From Ehretia macrophylla (Eukaryota; Streptophyta; Magnoliopsida; Boraginales; Ehretiaceae), in NCBI GenBank assembly GCA_037974665.1, contig CM075765.1, positions 58,628,247-58,692,246 of the forward strand: 64,000 nucleotides of DNA, written 5' to 3'. Below the pieces are notes generated by a model. The model saw only the letters and a program-made list of their open reading frames with translations, made no database searches and had not been told where the DNA came from. Shown here piece by piece: positions 60,999 through 64,000 of this stretch. Position numbers and translations under genes: made by a program. Positions within the stretch are counted from its first letter, which is position 1, and each line of letters opens with the position of its first letter.

Positions 60999-63429
60999 AT
61001 GCTTACTTGTGTGCAACGTGTTAACATGCAACCTGAAAGATTGCCTTATGTGGTTGAGATTAGTACTTCTTTAACTGATAAGTATGTGACTGGCTTAGTT
61101 TGTAAAGACTGTAAAATACATGTTAAGGGTCAGGATTTTCCATCGGACTTTATTTTATTTCCTATCTGAGGGTATGATGTTATCTTGGGTGTGGGCTGGC
61201 TTTCTAAGTATGATGCTCAGCTAAACTGTAGAACAAAGGTAGTATGGTTTTGTTTGCCAGATTAGCTAGTGGTTGAGGTAGCGGGGAATCAGGATGCTAA
61301 GACGAGTTTTATTATCTCATCAACTAAAACTGTTAAGCTGGTAAGTAAGGGGTGTTTGGGTTATCTAGCTTATTTGATCAACAAGCCATCTGATAAGCTG
61401 AAGCTGGAGGAAGTTCCAATTATTCGGGAATATCCCAATGTATTTCCCGAGGAGTTGCCAGGGTTACCGCCATGTGGAGTTTGTGATCAATCTTATTCCC
61501 GGTACTCAACCTATTTCTAAATTAGCATACTGGATGGCACCGGCTGAGCTTAAAGAACAGAAAACTCAACTGCAGGAGTTATTAGAAAAAGGTTTCATTC
61601 AGTAGAGTTCTTCACCTTGGGGAGCACCTATTTTATTTCTGAAGAAGAAGGATGGTACCTTGAGATTATGTATCGACTATTGTGGTTTGAATCAGGTGAC
61701 CATCAAGAACAAGTATCCTTTGCCACTGATTGATGAATTGTTTGATTAACTTGAGGGAGGCAACGTCTCCTCTAAATTTGACTTGAGGCAAGGGTATTAT
61801 TAGATTCGGATTCATATAAAGGATGTTCCAAAGTCTGCTTTCAGGACTCGGTACGGGCATTATGAATTTGTTGTTATGCCCTTTGGATTAACTAATGCAT
61901 CGACAACATTTATGGACCTTATCCATCGGGTTTTTTTAGCTGTACTTGGATCAGTTCGTGGTAATCTTTATTGATGATATCTTAGTTTATTGTAAGTCTG
62001 AATCGGAGCACGAGCAACATCTACGGCTTGTCTTACAGAAGTTGCAAGAGCATCAGTTGTTTGCGAAGTTCAACAAATGCGAATTTTGGCTGCAACATAT
62101 ATCTTTTCTCGGTCATATGATCACACAGAGTGGAATTTCTGTAGATCCCACTAAGATTGAAGTGGTGATGTCTTAGAAATGGGCAGAGAATGTTTCAGAG
62201 GTTCGTAGCTTTCCTGGCTTGACGGGTTATTACTGTAGGTCTGTCAAGGACTTTTATAAGATTGCAGGGCCACTTTCTAAGTTAACTCAGAAACGGACTA
62301 GCTTTGTTTGAGATGAGAAATGTGAGAGTGGATTTCAGGAGTTGAAAAAAAGATTGACTACTGCTCCAGTACTTGCTCTACCAGAAGGGACCGATAATAT
62401 GGTTATCTACAGCGATGCATCCAAGGATCGCTTGGGTTGGGTACTTATGTAGAATGGCCGGGTTATCGCATATGCTTCTAGAAAATTGAAACCATATGAG
62501 GTGAATTATCCGACTCATGATCTTGAGTTGGCAGCAGTTGTATTCGCACTAAAAAAGTGGCGTCATTATTTGTGGGGCACTAAGTTCTAGATTTTCACTG
62601 ATCATAAGAGTCTGAAGTATTTGTTCTCACAGAAGGAGTTGAATATGCATCAACGGAGATGGATGGAACTTCTCGGAGATTATAATTGTTCTATTAGTTA
62701 TCTGCCAGGGAAGGCAAATGTTGTGGCAGACACTCTTAGCCGTAAGGCGAGTATTTCTTGTTTGGTTGTCAAGAAGTGGGAGGTTCTTAAAGAATTCACT
62801 TATTAGAGACCAGAGTTGACTCAGGTTGGGGTGATGTGTTCACATCTCTGTATTCAACCTTTATTGCTGTCTCAGATCAGAGAAGATCAGCAGCTTGATT
62901 CAAAACTTCAGAAGATCAGGGATCAAATCACGGATGATCAGTCTGACTTTAAATTACATGAGGATGGTATTCTTCGGTTTCAGAACAGGGTTTGTATTCC
63001 CGATGAACCAGGTTTGAGGCGAGGTATTTTGGAGGAGGCTCATAATTCTAAGTACACCATTCATCCCGTTGAAAACAAGATGTATCGGGATTTGAAGCAA
63101 CATTATTGATGGAATAACATGAAAAGAGAGGTTGCTCAGTTTGTATCCAGATGTTTGACTTGTCAGCGAGTAAAGGCCAAACATCAACGACTTGCAGGGT
63201 TACTTCAGCCATTGGTAATACCACAGTGAAAATGGGAGCATATTACGATGGACTTTGTCTCTAGTTTTCCTAGAACACCAAGAGGTAACGACGCAGTTTG
63301 GGTTGTCGTAGATCGTTTGACAAAGTCAGCTCATTTCATTCCGATGAGGTTAGGGGATGAGGCTGCAAAGTTGGCAGATCTTTATTTGGATCAGATTGTT
63401 GGACTTCACGGGATTCCATCTAGTATTGT
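60999..63429 (+). pseudogene. Element A pol (protease end to integrase), degenerate
   Basis: Continues A after C. Protease end has YDVILGVGWLSKYDAQ (about 61175-61218, after a stop). The linker ends in [10 protein letters not shown] (about 61450), then a frameshift. RT has [16 protein letters not shown] (about 61618-61665), FDLRQGYY and FIDD at 61967-61978. RNase H has [10 protein letters not shown] (about 62403) and [12 protein letters not shown] (about 62597-62632). The integrase finger (EEAHNSKYTIHP ... CLTCQRVKAKH) lies about 63035-63190. The integrase core starts at MDFVSSFPRTPRGND (63248) and stops at GLHGIPSSIV, where D is inserted. More than ten in-frame stops and at least two frameshifts (about 61470 and 61930) make it non-functional. 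Confidence 0.9.
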
Positions 63430-64000
63430 TGTAACACCCCGATCCCTCTCGAGACGGGAAGTTCTATTAATCAATCTAATCTCAACCCAATTCCAAACCC
63501 AGGAAATTTTTTTTTAGGGAAAACGGATAGAGTCTCCCCAGTTTCTAGGCAAAAATGCAAACCTGCGACAGCATATAAGTGGACCAGTACCTTGTCCAAC
63601 CATTCACAATTCCTCAAGGCCATCCAAGCCTCGGTTCTCAACAATTAAACACAACAAGTATATATATACATTTCCAAGTACCCAGGCTATTCTAACTCTT
63701 TCCTTTAGACATTACAAACATGCATTGAATCTAGATCTTATTAATCTATACATAAAACTTAAAAGACTTTTCTTTACACATTGATTTTATACATCTCATG
63801 AAAGTAAAATCTTTATATCTTTGACAACTCATGCCACATAGCACGCAAGGCAACTCTTCAAGCATGATCTACCACATAACCACGAACTTTCCAGCTAACA
63901 TGGTATTTCCTAAAATGTGGTAGCGAGGAGTGAGTATACACAACACGTATACTCAGTAAAGGCGAAACAGATATCGAGGTGGAGAGAAAGAAGATCGTGC
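63430..64000 (-). mobile_element. Element D: B-family LTR, minus strand, cut by window end
   Basis: Starts TGTAACACCCCGATCCCTC inside A's integrase codons (left target attgt, 63425-63429). The family inverted repeat is perfect at 63932-63954. Only 571 bases are visible, so whether it is a solo LTR or part of a full element is unknown. Confidence 0.88.

Larger units (their letters stand above)
31495..64000 (+). mobile_element. Element A: degenerate Ty3/gypsy retrotransposon, host of nested insertions
   Basis: Pieces in order: 5' LTR (31495-33118 plus 48451-49303), primer site and leader (49304-49596), gag and start of protease (49597-50975), then protease end through integrase (60999-63429). 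Three insertions break it: B in the LTR, C in the protease region, D in the integrase. The 3' LTR is outside the window. Domain order protease-RT-RNase H-integrase is that of Ty3/gypsy. Its LTR belongs to family S, so the solo S LTRs elsewhere are probably its relatives. Many in-frame stops show it is older than C. Confidence 0.9.

Noticed and set aside
1..64000. CRISPR arrays, bacterial operons or phage-type systems
   Set aside because: No regularly spaced repeats, Shine-Dalgarno-led gene strings or bacterial protein families. The content is plant repeats and organelle-type DNA.

Overview
The window reads as plant nuclear DNA, most likely a eudicot and most likely heterochromatic. An old stretch of organelle-type DNA has been shot through with LTR retrotransposons. 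The anchor for the host DNA is a decayed copy of the mitochondrial cytochrome-c maturation gene ccmB at 1557-2177. It keeps its full 206-codon length but carries three nonsense codons. With the perfect 5-bp target-site duplications around several LTRs, this points to mitochondrial DNA transferred to the nucleus (a NUMT) rather than a working mitochondrial genome. No intact host gene, tRNA or rRNA was recognised.

Layout. (i) 1-31494: host segments (448-2835, 5338-5599, 15856-17885, 20643-27066, 29879-31494) split by five insertions or complexes. These are an LTR end (1-447), a solo LTR (2841-5332), a three-LTR non-autonomous complex (5600-15855), a solo LTR (17886-20637), and a TRIM next to a solo LTR (27072-29873). 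(ii) 31495-64000: one degenerate Ty3/gypsy element, here called A, whose right end lies beyond the window. It has been split by later insertions. Element B (33119-48450, minus strand, non-autonomous) sits in A's 5' LTR. B's interior in turn holds a dwarf element, C2 (36389-41976), and a solo LTR (42375-44792). Element C (50976-60998), nearly complete and chromovirus-like, interrupts A's protease region. Another B-family LTR, D (63430 onward), interrupts A's integrase.

How they fit together. C has gag, protease, reverse transcriptase, RNase H, integrase and a chromodomain-like tail in one frame, broken by four stops and two frameshifts. B, its relatives and C2 encode no recognisable gag or pol. 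They keep a Met-tRNA primer-binding site, a polypurine tract, and an inverted repeat beside the polypurine tract that C also carries, so they were probably mobilised in trans by C-like elements.

The most interesting signal is a set of small inverted repeats inside the long LTRs. One has an invariant seven-base loop (CTACTTT) on stems that differ in sequence between families but still pair. A second follows a CTC(A/G)CTG box and behaves the same way. These were aligned by eye. No identity values, ages or database matches were computed, and clade names are inferences from motifs.
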